Shown piece after piece: positions 53,550 to 62,825 of a DNA stretch of 64,000 bases; position 1 is the stretch's first letter, and every line of letters begins with the position of its first letter. The notes below the pieces were generated by a model that did not search any database, was not told the DNA's origin, and saw only the letters and a list, made by a program, of their open reading frames with translations. Source of the stretch: Parasulfuritortus sp036391875 (GTDB lineage: Bacteria > Pseudomonadota > Gammaproteobacteria > Burkholderiales > Thiobacillaceae). A program made the position numbers and the translations under genes. The stretch covers positions 1 to 64,000 of the forward strand of contig DASVZA010000044.1 of NCBI GenBank assembly GCA_036391875.1, read 5' to 3'.

Positions 53550-55813
53550 TCGCCCAGGAATTGGAAGTCAGTCTGCACATGGCCTTCATGTCGGCCCGGC
53601 AGAAACGCCACGAATTCATCACCGTCGAACATCTGTTGCTGGCCATGCTGGACAACCCTTCGGCGGCGGAAGTCTTGCGTGCCTGCGCCGCGGATCTCAA
53701 CACCCTGCGCCAACAACTCACCGAGTTCATCGAGAAACACACGCCCCAAGTGCCCGGTGAAGACGAGGTCGACACCCAACCGACCCTGGGCTTCCAGCGC
53801 GTCATCCAGCGGGCGATCCTGCATGTGCAGTCTTCCGGCAAGAAAGAGGTCACCGGCGCCAACGTCATGGTCGCCCTGTTCGGGGAAAAAGACTCGCATG
53901 CGCTGCACTTCCTCACCCAGCAGGGCTTGACCCGCCTGGACGTGGTCAACTACATCTCGCACGGCATTTCCAAGGCGCCTCAGGAAAGCGCCCCCGGCGG
54001 CACGCCCGACGCCGCCAACCCCGAGAAGGAGGACGAAGCGGCCAGCGCTTCACCGTTGGATGCCTATACCACCAACCTGAATGCCCAAGCCCTGGCCGGC
54101 CGGATCGACCCATTGATCGGCCGGGAGCGTGAACTCGAACGGGTCATCCAGACGTTATGCCGGCGGCGCAAGAACAATCCTCTTCTGGTCGGCGAGGCGG
54201 GGGTCGGCAAGACCGCCATTGCCGAGGGTCTGGCCCGCCGCGTGGTGGAGAACAACATCCCCGAGGTGCTGGCCGATTCCACGGTCTACTCCCTGGACAT
54301 GGGCGCATTGCTGGCCGGCACCAAATACCGGGGTGACTTCGAGCAGCGCCTCAAGGCCGTGCTCAAGCAACTGACCGCCAACCCGAAGGCCATCCTGTTC
54401 ATCGACGAGATTCACACCCTGATCGGTGCCGGCGCGGCCTCAGGCGGTACGCTCGATGCCTCGAATCTGCTCAAGCCGGCCCTATCGTCCGGCCAATTGC
54501 GTTGTATCGGTGCCACCACCTACAACGAATACCGCGGCATTTTCGAAAAGGATCACGCCCTGTCGCGGCGTTTCCAGAAGGTGGACGTCACCGAACCCAG
54601 CGTCGAGGAAACCGTCGAGATCCTGCGTGGCCTGAAATCGCGCTTCGAAACCCACCACGGGGTCAAGTACACCAACGCGGCGCTGTCCACCGCGGCCGAA
54701 CTCTCCGCCCGCTACATCAACGACCGGCATCTTCCGGACAAGGCCATCGACGTCATCGACGAAGCGGGTGCCGCCCAGCGGGTGCAGCCCAAGTCGAAGC
54801 AGAAGAAGCTCATCACCAACAGGGACATCGAGGACATCATCGCCAAGATCGCCCGCATCCCGGCCAAGACCGTGGCGGCCGACGAGCGCAATTCGCTGAA
54901 GACGCTGGATCGCGACCTGAAGGCCGTGGTCTACGGCCAGGACAAGGCCATCGACGCCTTGGCCAATGCCATCAAGATGTCCCGTTCCGGCCTCGGCAAC
55001 CCGCAGAAGCCGATCGGTTCCTTCCTCTTCACCGGCCCGACTGGCGTCGGCAAGACCGAAGTCGCCCGCCAGTTGGCCTACACCCTGGGCGTGGAGCTGA
55101 TCCGCTTCGACATGTCCGAATACATGGAGCGGCATGCAGTATCGCGCCTGATCGGCGCGCCTCCCGGCTATGTCGGCTTCGAACAGGGCGGCCTGCTGAC
55201 CGAGGCGATCACCAAGCATCCCTATGCCGTCCTGTTGCTGGATGAGATCGAGAAGGCCCATCCGGATATCTACAACGTCCTGCTCCAAGTCATGGACCAT
55301 GGCACGTTGACCGACAACAACGGCCGCAAGGCGGACTTCCGCAACGTGGCCATCATCATGACTACCAATGCCGGTGCCGAGACGCTGCAGAAATCAGGCA
55401 TCGGCTTCACCCTGGCGGAGAAGAAGGGCGACGAGATGGCCGACATCAAGCGCCAGTTCTCGCCCGAGTTCCGCAACCGCCTGGACGCCATCATTTCCTT
55501 CGCTGCGCTCGATCAAGAAATCATCCTCAAGGTGGTGGACAAGTTCCTGATGCAGTTGGAAGAGCAGCTCCACGCCAGGAAGGTGGAAGCCCATTTCAGC
55601 GATGCGCTGAGAGCCTTCCTGGCCAAGAACGGATTCGACCCTCAGATGGGGGCTCGACCGATGGCGCGTTTGATCCAGGATACGATCCGCAAGGCCCTGG
55701 CCGACGAGCTGCTGTTCGGCAAGCTGGCCGACGGCGGCGAGGTTACCGTCGATATCGACGAAAACGAACGGATCAGACTGGACTTCGAGGAGGAAGAGGC
55801 GGTAACCGCCTGA
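53546..55813 (+). CDS. clpA: ClpA, ATP-binding subunit of ClpAP protease
   Basis: The 755-residue unfoldase has an N-terminal Clp repeat domain (ClpS site), two AAA+ modules with Walker A GEAGVGKTA near residue 216 and GPTGVGKTE near residue 497, and no ClpB middle coil. GGAGG lies 6 bases before the ATG at 53546. Its stop and the convergent tatD stop are one base apart. clpP is not in the window. Confidence 0.97.
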   Translation: MIAQELEVSLHMAFMSARQKRHEFITVEHLLLAMLDNPSAAEVLRACAADLNTLRQQLTEFIEKHTPQVPGEDEVDTQPTLGFQRVIQRAILHVQSSGKKEVTGANVMVALFGEKDSHALHFLTQQGLTRLDVVNYISHGISKAPQESAPGGTPDAANPEKEDEAASASPLDAYTTNLNAQALAGRIDPLIGRERELERVIQTLCRRRKNNPLLVGEAGVGKTAIAEGLARRVVENNIPEVLADSTVYSLDMGALLAGTKYRGDFEQRLKAVLKQLTANPKAILFIDEIHTLIGAGAASGGTLDASNLLKPALSSGQLRCIGATTYNEYRGIFEKDHALSRRFQKVDVTEPSVEETVEILRGLKSRFETHHGVKYTNAALSTAAELSARYINDRHLPDKAIDVIDEAGAAQRVQPKSKQKKLITNRDIEDIIAKIARIPAKTVAADERNSLKTLDRDLKAVVYGQDKAIDALANAIKMSRSGLGNPQKPIGSFLFTGPTGVGKTEVARQLAYTLGVELIRFDMSEYMERHAVSRLIGAPPGYVGFEQGGLLTEAITKHPYAVLLLDEIEKAHPDIYNVLLQVMDHGTLTDNNGRKADFRNVAIIMTTNAGAETLQKSGIGFTLAEKKGDEMADIKRQFSPEFRNRLDAIISFAALDQEIILKVVDKFLMQLEEQLHARKVEAHFSDALRAFLAKNGFDPQMGARPMARLIQDTIRKALADELLFGKLADGGEVTVDIDENERIRLDFEEEEAVTA

Positions 55814-55814
55814 T

Positions 55815-56585
55815 TCAGCGTGCCGCCTGGAACAGCCGGAAGAAATTCCGGCTGGTGATATCGCCCAACTCCTCGGCTGCCATATCCCTCAATCCAGCGA
55901 TGAACTCTGCCACTTGACGGACGTAGGCGGGTTCGTTGCGCTTGCCACGGTACGGTACCGGCGCCAAATAAGGTGAATCCGTCTCGACCAGCATCCGATC
56001 GAGCGGCACCCTGCGGGCCACCTCCTGCAAATCCTGGGCGCTCTTGAAGGTCACGATCCCCGAAAACGAGATGTAGAAACCGAGTTCCAGCGCAGCCTCG
56101 GCGACAGCCCAGTTCTCGGTGAAGCAATGCATGACCCCCGATGCCTCCGACGCACCCTCTTCCCGCATGATGGACAAGGTATCGGCCGCCGCATTGCGGG
56201 TATGGATGATCAGCGGCTTGCCCGCCTCTCGTGCGGCCCGGATGTGAACCCGGAAACGCTCTCGCTGCCAATCCACCTCGTCGCGGGGTTGTCGGTAATA
56301 GTCCAGGCCGGTCTCGCCGATCGCCACCACCTTGGGATGTTTGGCCAGATCGACCAGGGTCGACACGTCGGGCTCGGTGGCATCCTCATGATCCGGATGC
56401 ACCCCGACCGAAGCGTAGATATTGGCATGTCGTTCGGCCAGATCCAGGATTCGGGGCAGATTTTCAAGATTGACCGAGACGCATAGCGCATGACTCACGG
56501 CCGCTGCCTGCATATGCTCGAGCAAGGGCTGGGAGCCTTCGGCGAAATCCGGAAAATCGATGTGGCAGTGTGAATCGACAAACAT
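55815..56585 (-). CDS. tatD: TatD-family deoxyribonuclease
   Basis: The 256-residue metal-dependent hydrolase starts MFVDSHCHIDFPDF and has IGETGLDYYR, KPLIIHTRNA and LVETDSPYLAPVPYRGKRNEP. TatD proteins are 3'-exonucleases and D-aminoacyl hydrolase-like enzymes; there is no link with Tat export. It is last in the fab-tmk-holB-pilZ run. Confidence 0.94.
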   Translation of the reverse strand: MFVDSHCHIDFPDFAEGSQPLLEHMQAAAVSHALCVSVNLENLPRILDLAERHANIYASVGVHPDHEDATEPDVSTLVDLAKHPKVVAIGETGLDYYRQPRDEVDWQRERFRVHIRAAREAGKPLIIHTRNAAADTLSIMREEGASEASGVMHCFTENWAVAEAALELGFYISFSGIVTFKSAQDLQEVARRVPLDRMLVETDSPYLAPVPYRGKRNEPAYVRQVAEFIAGLRDMAAEELGDITSRNFFRLFQAAR

Positions 56586-56604
56586 GTCTGGATCGCAGAG
56601 AGTT

Positions 56605-56646
56605 GAATGGTCCGCACGGCGCAGCCGTTCGCCGGGCGGACCATTC
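56605..56646. other. Large intercistronic hairpin between pilZ and tatD
   Basis: GAATGGTCCGC (56605-56615) pairs with GCGGACCATTC (56636-56646); inside, CGGCG (56617-56621) pairs with CGCCG (56630-56634). This gives a stem of 11 plus 5 base pairs with one mismatch and an 8-base loop. No T-run follows on the minus strand, so it is more likely an RNA processing or stability element than an intrinsic terminator. Confidence 0.55.
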
Positions 56647-56654
56647 GGATTGAA

Positions 56655-57023
56655 TTACATCGTATGGGTCGGGCGGGTCGCCTTCATGGCGTTGCCCAGG
56701 ATCCCTTCGATCTTGTTGCGGACGACCATGGCTGCCTCGTTGTCGTCGAACTGGACCCCGATCCCCTGCTGACGGCTGCCCTGTGCTCCGGACGGCGTGA
56801 TCCAGACTACTCGACCAGAGATCGGCAGCTTGGCGGGGTCGTCCATCAGGGAAAGCAACATGTAAACCTGGTCACCCATCTGATGCAGGCGGGCGGTGGG
56901 AATGAACAGACCACCGTGTTTCAGATAAGGCATATAGGCGGCATACAGGGCGGCCTTTTCCTTGATGCTGAGGGAAAGCATCCCGGCTCGGCCCGCCATC
57001 TGTCCAAGCGCATTATCGTCCAT
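56655..57023 (-). CDS. pilZ: Type IV pilus PilZ-family protein
   Basis: The 122-residue PilZ-domain protein shows KHGGLFIPTARLHQMGDQVYMLLSL and GIGVQFDD but lacks the RxxxR cyclic-di-GMP motif, as in the founding PilZ of Pseudomonas type IV pili. The order tmk-holB-pilZ-tatD is the same as in Pseudomonas. It probably helps pilus assembly via PilB; other pil genes are not in the window. It overlaps holB by 11 bases. Confidence 0.9.
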   Translation of the reverse strand: MDDNALGQMAGRAGMLSLSIKEKAALYAAYMPYLKHGGLFIPTARLHQMGDQVYMLLSLMDDPAKLPISGRVVWITPSGAQGSRQQGIGVQFDDNEAAMVVRNKIEGILGNAMKATRPTHTM

Positions 57024-58008
57024 CGCCTGTCTCCATCGTATCCAAATAGAGTATCAGCCAGGATTCTAACAACAACTGGCCGTTCAGCGGATGTTTAAGC
57101 CAGCGCCCGGCCGAGAGCAGTTCCCGCTGCATGTGCCATAGAGCAATCGGCCGGGCACGCCTTGCCAGGCGATCCAGTACGCCGGCCTGTTCGGGAAAAT
57201 AACGTGGGGTGCCAGCGGCTTGGATGGCCAGCAGGTCGAACAGCCAGCGCACCAGCCAGCCCCAGCTCTCTTCCAGGCGCTGCTGGAACTCCTGGGCCAG
57301 CGACGACAAGCCCCCTGCGTCGGGCGCCGCCAGAGCGGCCAGGAACCTGCGGCGGCGCTCCAGGCGATCCGCCTCCGCGCATTCCATGGCCAACAACGGC
57401 GCACCACCGACTTCGTTCAGCACATCGACCGCCCGGCCAGCACCGCTCGCGACGAGCCAGTCGCGGGACTGGTCGCGGCTGGGCAGCATCATCGCCTGCT
57501 TGCGGCAGCGCGACAGCACGGTCGGCAACAGGCGCCGTGGTTGATGGGCAATCAGGATCAGCAGCACGTTCGCCGGGGGCTCCTCCAGCGTCTTGAGCAA
57601 GGCATTGCCGGCCGCGGGATTCATCGACTCGGCCGGGTGGATCAGCACGACACGCCAGCCGCCCTGATGCGAAGCCAGGCCCAGGAAATCGCCCAAGGCC
57701 CTGATATCGCCGATGGCGATCTGTTTGCTCGCCTTCTTGCCGCCCTCCTCCTCTTTGCCCGCTTCGGCGGCCGGTTCGACCAGTTTGAAATCGGGGTGGC
57801 TGCCCTGCTCGAACCAGTTGCATGCCTTGCAGTTGCCGCAAGCCCCCTCCCCGCTCGGCGATTCGCACAGCAGCCATTTCGCCAACGCCAGGGCGAAGCC
57901 GCGCTTGCCGACGCCTCTGGGGCCATGCAGGAGCAAGGCATGCGGCAGCTTGGCCCGGTCCTGGACCAATTCGCGCCAGAGGCCCTCGTTCCAGGGATGG
58001 ATGCTCAC
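57013..58008 (-). CDS. holB: DNA polymerase III delta-prime subunit
   Basis: The 331-residue clamp-loader subunit has a P-loop relic HGPRGVGKRGFALALA, a zinc module CGNCKAC with a further Cys upstream, and the SRC-type motif VLSRCRKQAMMLP. It overlaps tmk by ATGA. Confidence 0.93.
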   Translation of the reverse strand: MSIHPWNEGLWRELVQDRAKLPHALLLHGPRGVGKRGFALALAKWLLCESPSGEGACGNCKACNWFEQGSHPDFKLVEPAAEAGKEEEGGKKASKQIAIGDIRALGDFLGLASHQGGWRVVLIHPAESMNPAAGNALLKTLEEPPANVLLILIAHQPRRLLPTVLSRCRKQAMMLPSRDQSRDWLVASGAGRAVDVLNEVGGAPLLAMECAEADRLERRRRFLAALAAPDAGGLSSLAQEFQQRLEESWGWLVRWLFDLLAIQAAGTPRYFPEQAGVLDRLARRARPIALWHMQRELLSAGRWLKHPLNGQLLLESWLILYLDTMETGDGR

Positions 58009-58610
58009 ACACCCTCCAGGAGCGCGCGCAACTGCTCCCTGACCTCGGGCAGGGTCTTGCTGCCGTCGATGAGCCGGATGCGCCCTGGAAACGACTCTGC
58101 CCGGCGCAGATAGGCGGCTCGGACCCGGGCATGGAAGTCCATCTTCTCCTGTTCGAAGCGGTCGGGCGCGCGGGCCCCGCTCAAGCGGGCCTGGGCGATT
58201 TCGCTCGGCACGTCGAAAAGCAGGGTCAGATCAGGTTGCAGGTCGGCATGGACCCAACTCTCCAGGGCCTCCAGCTTGCTTTCCGGCAGTCCTCTGCCGC
58301 CGCACTGGTAGGCGAAGCTGGCATCCGTGAAACGGTCCGAAATGACCACGTCGCCACGCGCCAGGCCGGGCCGGATGACGAGTTCCAGGTGTTCCCTGCG
58401 GGCGGCGAACATGACCAGAGCCTCAGTCTCCGGATGCATGGCCGTGTGCAGGACGATTTCGCGCAGCTGTTCGCCGAGCGGCGTGCCGCCGGGTTCGCGG
58501 GTGAACACGACCGTGCGGCCCTGATTGCGGAAGTGCTCGGCCAGCCACTCGACATGGCTGCTCTTGCCGGCGCCGTCGACGCCCTCCAGCGTGATGAACA
58601 ATCCCTTCAT
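58005..58610 (-). CDS. tmk: Thymidylate kinase
   Basis: The 201-residue enzyme has the P-loop LEGVDGAGKSSHVEWLAEHF, the DR(F/Y) motif ISDRFTDASFAYQ and the lid RLSGARAPDRFEQE. It phosphorylates dTMP to dTDP. It overlaps mltG by ATGA and holB by ATGA. Confidence 0.97.
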   Translation of the reverse strand: MKGLFITLEGVDGAGKSSHVEWLAEHFRNQGRTVVFTREPGGTPLGEQLREIVLHTAMHPETEALVMFAARREHLELVIRPGLARGDVVISDRFTDASFAYQCGGRGLPESKLEALESWVHADLQPDLTLLFDVPSEIAQARLSGARAPDRFEQEKMDFHARVRAAYLRRAESFPGRIRLIDGSKTLPEVREQLRALLEGV

Positions 58611-59599
58611 GCCCCACCCTTTATCTGGTAGCGGTAGACCGCGCGGTTGTGCTCTTCAAGGGTATCGGAGAACTGATGCCGACCACCGCCTTTGGCAACG
58701 AAATAGAGCGCCTTGCTGGTGGCCGGATGCAGGACTGCCTGAATGGACTCTTCGCTGGGCAGTGCAATGGGGGTCGGCGGCAGACCGCGGCGGGTGTAGG
58801 TATTGTATGGCGTATCGGCCTGCAGGTCGGTTTTGTGGATATTGCCGTCATAGCGATCGCCCAAGCCGTAGATGACCGACGGGTCGGTCTGCAGGGGCAT
58901 GTCGATGCGCAAACGGTTCAGGAACACCGATGCGATCAATGGTCGCTCGTCGGGGGCGCCAGTCTCCTTTTCGACGATCGAGGCCATGATCAAGGCTTGG
59001 TAAGGCGTTTCGTATGGCAAGCCTGCCGCCCTGTCCTGCCAAGCCGCCACCAACCGCTTTTGCATCATGTGGTAGGCCCGCCGATAGATGTTCAGGTCGC
59101 TCTCGCCGGCGTCGAAATAATAGGTATCGGGAAAGAACAGGCCTTCGGGGTAGGATTCGCCGGCCCCGATGGCCTGCAGGATGGCCTGGTCGGACATGCC
59201 CGCACTGTCGTGCCGGATGTCGGGCAGGCTGTCCAGTTCGCTGCGCATCTGTCGGAAATTCCAGCCCTCCACGATCGTCACCTTGCTGAACAGGGTGTCG
59301 CCAGATGTTATCTTGACCAACAATTGATAGGGCGTGAACGGCTTGGCGATCAGGTAGTTGCCCGCCTTGATCTTGTTGGCCTGCCCCATGATCCGGCCCA
59401 GTATCACGAAGCCGATCGGCTGGCTGACGATGCCCTTGGCTTCGAAACTGCGCGCCACCGCTTTCAGCGAACTGCCGGCCGGAATGGAAAACTCGACCGG
59501 AAGATGTTCCGGCGTAACTTGCCTGCTGCCGTACCAACCCAGCCACGCCAGTCCGGCGGCCATGGCCAGCAACAGGAACAAACTCAACCTTCTGAACAC
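58607..59599 (-). CDS. mltG: Endolytic murein transglycosylase MltG
   Basis: The 330-residue protein has an N-terminal membrane anchor (LFLLLAMAAGLAWLGWYG), a LysM-like segment (SSLKAVARSFEAKGIV), and the catalytic Glu in ASIVEKETGAPDERPLIASV, with LQTDPSVIYGLG downstream. It cleaves nascent glycan to set chain length. I chose a GTG start at 59599 (FRRLSLF follows) because GGAG lies 6 bases before it; it overlaps pabC by 16 bases. The longer frame adds a polar leader. Confidence 0.92.
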   Translation of the reverse strand: MFRRLSLFLLLAMAAGLAWLGWYGSRQVTPEHLPVEFSIPAGSSLKAVARSFEAKGIVSQPIGFVILGRIMGQANKIKAGNYLIAKPFTPYQLLVKITSGDTLFSKVTIVEGWNFRQMRSELDSLPDIRHDSAGMSDQAILQAIGAGESYPEGLFFPDTYYFDAGESDLNIYRRAYHMMQKRLVAAWQDRAAGLPYETPYQALIMASIVEKETGAPDERPLIASVFLNRLRIDMPLQTDPSVIYGLGDRYDGNIHKTDLQADTPYNTYTRRGLPPTPIALPSEESIQAVLHPATSKALYFVAKGGGRHQFSDTLEEHNRAVYRYQIKGGA

Positions 59600-60396
59600 A
59601 GTCTCTCCAAGACGACATCGAAATCCGACGGACGGCTCCAGCACCGTTCGCCAAGTGCGGAAACCCAGCGTAGCCGTATCAGGCTATTGCTGAGCAATAT
59701 GGTATCGGCAGCCAGCAATTCCGCCAAAGTGATTCGGGCCTCTTCCGCTGCGAGTTGGCGCAGCAAGCGGCCACGGGCAACTCCGGCCACACCGCACAGA
59801 TCCAGCCGGGGCGTCCGCCAGACACCGGCATGACGGATGAAAATGTTGCTCATGACACCGGAAATCACCTGACCTGCCGTATCGAGCAGGATGCCCTCGT
59901 CGATATCGGCGTCGTCCCACTCCATCCGGGCCAACACGTTTTCCAGGCGGTTGAGGTGCTTGACCCCGGCCAGGGCCGGCTGATGGCCCAAGCGCAGATC
60001 GCATACCCTGAGCCGGGCACCGGTTCCCGCTACGGGGTCGGGAAAGTCGGGCAACGCCGTGGCGATCGCGATACGGGTGGGGAAAACCGGATCGGGCAGT
60101 CGGTAGCCACGCGGCCCCGGGCCACGGGTCACCATCAGTTTCAGGACCGCATCCGGTTGTCGAACCGCCAGCCAGGCGATGTCCTGCTCCCACAGAGTGC
60201 GCGACGGCATATCAAGGGAAAGCCGACGGCAATCCGCTTCCAGCTTGGCGAGTTGATCGGACCACCAGACTGGCCGACCGGCTTCCATCCGGAGGGTACG
60301 GAACACGCCGTCGCCAAAGGCCAGGCCACGTTCCAGAGGAGAAACCACGGCTTCCGGCGAACCGTTAATCAATATCAACGGTTCGCCTGGAGACAT
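59584..60396 (-). CDS. pabC: Aminodeoxychorismate lyase
   Basis: The 270-residue class IV PLP enzyme has FGDGVFRTLRME, the Schiff-base lysine in ALAGVKHLNRLENVLARME, and ILLDTAGQVISGVMSNIF. It makes p-aminobenzoate for folate. Location between fabF and mltG is the conserved proteobacterial order. Confidence 0.94.
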   Translation of the reverse strand: MSPGEPLILINGSPEAVVSPLERGLAFGDGVFRTLRMEAGRPVWWSDQLAKLEADCRRLSLDMPSRTLWEQDIAWLAVRQPDAVLKLMVTRGPGPRGYRLPDPVFPTRIAIATALPDFPDPVAGTGARLRVCDLRLGHQPALAGVKHLNRLENVLARMEWDDADIDEGILLDTAGQVISGVMSNIFIRHAGVWRTPRLDLCGVAGVARGRLLRQLAAEEARITLAELLAADTILLSNSLIRLRWVSALGERCWSRPSDFDVVLERLCSEG

Positions 60397-60444
60397 GGTC
60401 GAAGAAGAAGCGAGCCGGACGGTATCGGTCCGGCATCGATCGGG

Positions 60445-61683
60445 TCAGACCCGACGGAACACCAGGCTGCCGTTGGTGCCGCCGAAGCCGAAGGAATTGG
60501 ACACCGCCACGTCGACCTTCGCTTGTCGGGCCGTATTGGGCACGTAATCCAGATCGCACCCTTCGCTCGGTTCGTACAGGTTGATGGTCGGCGGCACGGC
60601 CTGATTGGCCACGATGAGCGAGGAGAACACCGCTTCGACCCCGCCAGCCGCGCCCAGCAGGTGGCCGGTCATGGACTTGGTGGAGGTGACCATGGTCTTG
60701 TAGGCATGGTCGCCCAGCACCAGCTTGACCGCCTTGGTTTCGGCCAAATCGCCCAGCGGCGTGGATGTGCCGTGGGCGTTGATGTAGTCCACTTGGTCCG
60801 GATTGACGCCCGCGCTGCGAAGCGCATTCTTCAGTGTGCGGGCAGCACCCGATCCGTCTTCGGTCGGCGCCGTCATGTGATAGGCATCCGCGCCCTTGCC
60901 GTAGCCGGCCAGCTCGCAGTAGACGCGGGCACCGCGCGCCTTGGCGTGCTCGTACTCTTCCAGCACCAGCACCCCGGCCCCCTCGCCCAGCACGAAGCCG
61001 TCGCGGTCCTTGTCCCAGGGACGGCTGGCGCCGGCCGGGTCGTCGTTGCGGGTGGACAGCGCGCGAGCCGAGGAGAAGCCGCCGATCGCCAGCGGGCAGA
61101 CCGTGGCTTCGGCACCGCCGGCAACCATCACGTCGGCGTCGCCGTATTCGATCATCCGGGCCGATTCGCCGATGGCATGCGTGCCCGTGGTACAGGCCGT
61201 CACCACGGCCAGGTTCGGCCCCTGCAGGCCGAACATGATGGACAGGTTGCCCGAGATCATGTTGATGATCGAACCCGGGATGAAGAACGGGGAAATCTTC
61301 CGTGCGCCATCGGTCAGGTAGGTATTGTGGGTGTCCTCGATCATGGGCAGGCCACCGATACCGGAGCCGATGTTGACGCCGATCCGCTCGCGGTTGGCGT
61401 CGGTCACCTCGATGCCGGAATCCTTGATGGCATCGATCCCGGCCGCCAGGCCGTAATGGATGAAGGTATCCATCCGGCGTGCTTCCTTGGGCGACAGGTA
61501 CTTCGACACATCGAAGCCCTTGACCTCGCCGGCAATCTGGGATGCCATGGCGGACGCATCGAACTTGCTGATGCTCACGATGCCGGAACGCCCGGCCAGC
61601 AGGTTCTGCCAGGCATCGGACACGGAATTGCCGACCGGGGAAATGATCCCCAGACCGGTTACTACAACTCTGCGCTTGGACAT
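60445..61683 (-). CDS. fabF: Beta-ketoacyl-ACP synthase II
   Basis: The 412-residue condensing enzyme has the nucleophile Cys in VVTACTTGTHAIGESARMI and the two His in NAHGTSTPLGD and SMTGHLLGAAGGVEA. GGAG lies 6 bases before the ATG at 61683. It extends acyl-ACP by two carbons, including the palmitoleate to vaccenate step. Confidence 0.97.
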   Translation of the reverse strand: MSKRRVVVTGLGIISPVGNSVSDAWQNLLAGRSGIVSISKFDASAMASQIAGEVKGFDVSKYLSPKEARRMDTFIHYGLAAGIDAIKDSGIEVTDANRERIGVNIGSGIGGLPMIEDTHNTYLTDGARKISPFFIPGSIINMISGNLSIMFGLQGPNLAVVTACTTGTHAIGESARMIEYGDADVMVAGGAEATVCPLAIGGFSSARALSTRNDDPAGASRPWDKDRDGFVLGEGAGVLVLEEYEHAKARGARVYCELAGYGKGADAYHMTAPTEDGSGAARTLKNALRSAGVNPDQVDYINAHGTSTPLGDLAETKAVKLVLGDHAYKTMVTSTKSMTGHLLGAAGGVEAVFSSLIVANQAVPPTINLYEPSEGCDLDYVPNTARQAKVDVAVSNSFGFGGTNGSLVFRRV

Positions 61684-61706
61684 GTAACTCCTAAGCGTAT
61701 TTGATT

Positions 61707-61943
61707 TCAGTTCAGGTGGGCGTTGACGTAATCGACGGCCTGTTGGACGGTGGTGATCTTTTCGGCCTCTTCGTCGGGGATTTCGCACTCGAATTCCTCT
61801 TCCAGGGCCATCACCAGTTCAACCGTGTCGAGAGAGTCGGCACCCAGATCGTTAACGAAGGAGGACTCCAGCTTGACGTCCGCTTCGTTGGCGCCCAGTT
61901 GCTCGGCTACGATTTTCTTGACACGTTGTTCGATATCGCTCAT
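61707..61943 (-). CDS. acpP: Acyl carrier protein
   Basis: The 78-residue acidic four-helix protein has the phosphopantetheine Ser in LGADSLDTVELVMALEEEF. It carries growing acyl chains. It has its own promoter and a folded leader (61944-62073), in line with the high level it needs. Confidence 0.98.
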   Translation of the reverse strand: MSDIEQRVKKIVAEQLGANEADVKLESSFVNDLGADSLDTVELVMALEEEFECEIPDEEAEKITTVQQAVDYVNAHLN

Positions 61944-61976
61944 TTGAAGTAAAACTCCCTAAAGGGCTAAGGACAA

Positions 61977-62011
61977 GGTCCTGAATACTGAACTTTCAGA
62001 CCGTCAGGACC
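61977..62011 (-). promoter_or_regulatory. Folded 5' leader of acpP mRNA
   Basis: GGTCCTGA (61977-61984) pairs with TCAGGACC (62004-62011), and within it CTGAA (61988-61992) pairs with TTCAG (61995-61999). The double hairpin lies between the predicted start of transcription (about 62021) and the ATG at 61943. Confidence 0.45.
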
Positions 62012-62027
62012 GCTGAGAAACCACGGC

Positions 62028-62056
62028 ATTCTAGCAAATTCATCCTATCCGGTGAA
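62028..62056 (-). promoter_or_regulatory. acpP promoter with extended -10
   Basis: On the minus strand TTCACC (62051-62056), a 17-base spacer ending in TGC, and TAGAAT (62028-62033). The TGC-TAGAAT element is the same as that before uvrB. Confidence 0.55.
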
Positions 62057-62073
62057 TTAACCAAAAAGCCTTT

Positions 62074-62811
62074 TCAATCCATGTACATACCGCCATTTAC
62101 ATGCAATGTTGTGCCGGTGATGTAGCCGGCCTGCTCGGAGGACAGGAAAGCCACGGCCTGGGCGATGTCGTCGACACTGCCCAGACGGGCCAGCGGAATG
62201 TATTGCAACAAGGCCTGGCGCTGCGCTTCAGGCAAGGCACGGGTCATGTCGGTATCGATGAAGCCGGGAGCGACGCAGTTCACCGTCACGCCTCGGCTGC
62301 CGACTTCCTTGGCCAGCGATTTGGTGAAGCCCATCATGCCTGCCTTGGCGGCGGCATAGTTGGTCTGGCCGGGGTTGCCCATCGAGCCGACCACCGAAGC
62401 GATGCTGACGATGCGACCGGCACGCGCCTTCATCATGGGCTTGATGGCGGCCTTGGACATGCGGAACACCGAGGTCAGGTTGGTCTGGATGACCACATCC
62501 CAATCCTCGTCCTTCATGCGCATCAGCAAGGTGTCGCGGGTGATGCCGGCGTTGTTGACCAGTACGTCCAGTTTGCCCTGAGTCTTGACGATGTCGTCCA
62601 CCAAAGCCTCGCAGGCCGCGGCATCGTTGACATCCAGCACCCTGCCCTCGCCCTTCAGGCCGGACCGAGTCAAGGCCTCGCCGATCGCCTTGGCGCCGGA
62701 TTCGCTGGTTGCGGTGCCGACGACATAGGCACCACGCTTCGCCAGTTCGTGCAGAATGGCCTGGCCGATGCCACGGCTGGCGCCGGTGACCAATGCAATC
62801 TTTCCTTCCAT
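62074..62811 (-). CDS. fabG: 3-oxoacyl-ACP reductase
   Basis: The 245-residue short-chain dehydrogenase has TGASRGIGQAI, NNAGITRD and the catalytic Tyr-Lys in TNYAAAKAGMMGFTKSLAKE, ending in TLHVNGGMYMD. It reduces 3-oxoacyl-ACP with NADPH. I chose the ATG at 62811, with GGAG 6 bases before; the frame is open upstream, antisense-free but overlapping fabD, without family residues. Confidence 0.97.
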   Translation of the reverse strand: MEGKIALVTGASRGIGQAILHELAKRGAYVVGTATSESGAKAIGEALTRSGLKGEGRVLDVNDAAACEALVDDIVKTQGKLDVLVNNAGITRDTLLMRMKDEDWDVVIQTNLTSVFRMSKAAIKPMMKARAGRIVSIASVVGSMGNPGQTNYAAAKAGMMGFTKSLAKEVGSRGVTVNCVAPGFIDTDMTRALPEAQRQALLQYIPLARLGSVDDIAQAVAFLSSEQAGYITGTTLHVNGGMYMD

Positions 62812-62825
62812 CGCTCCGCTCCTTC

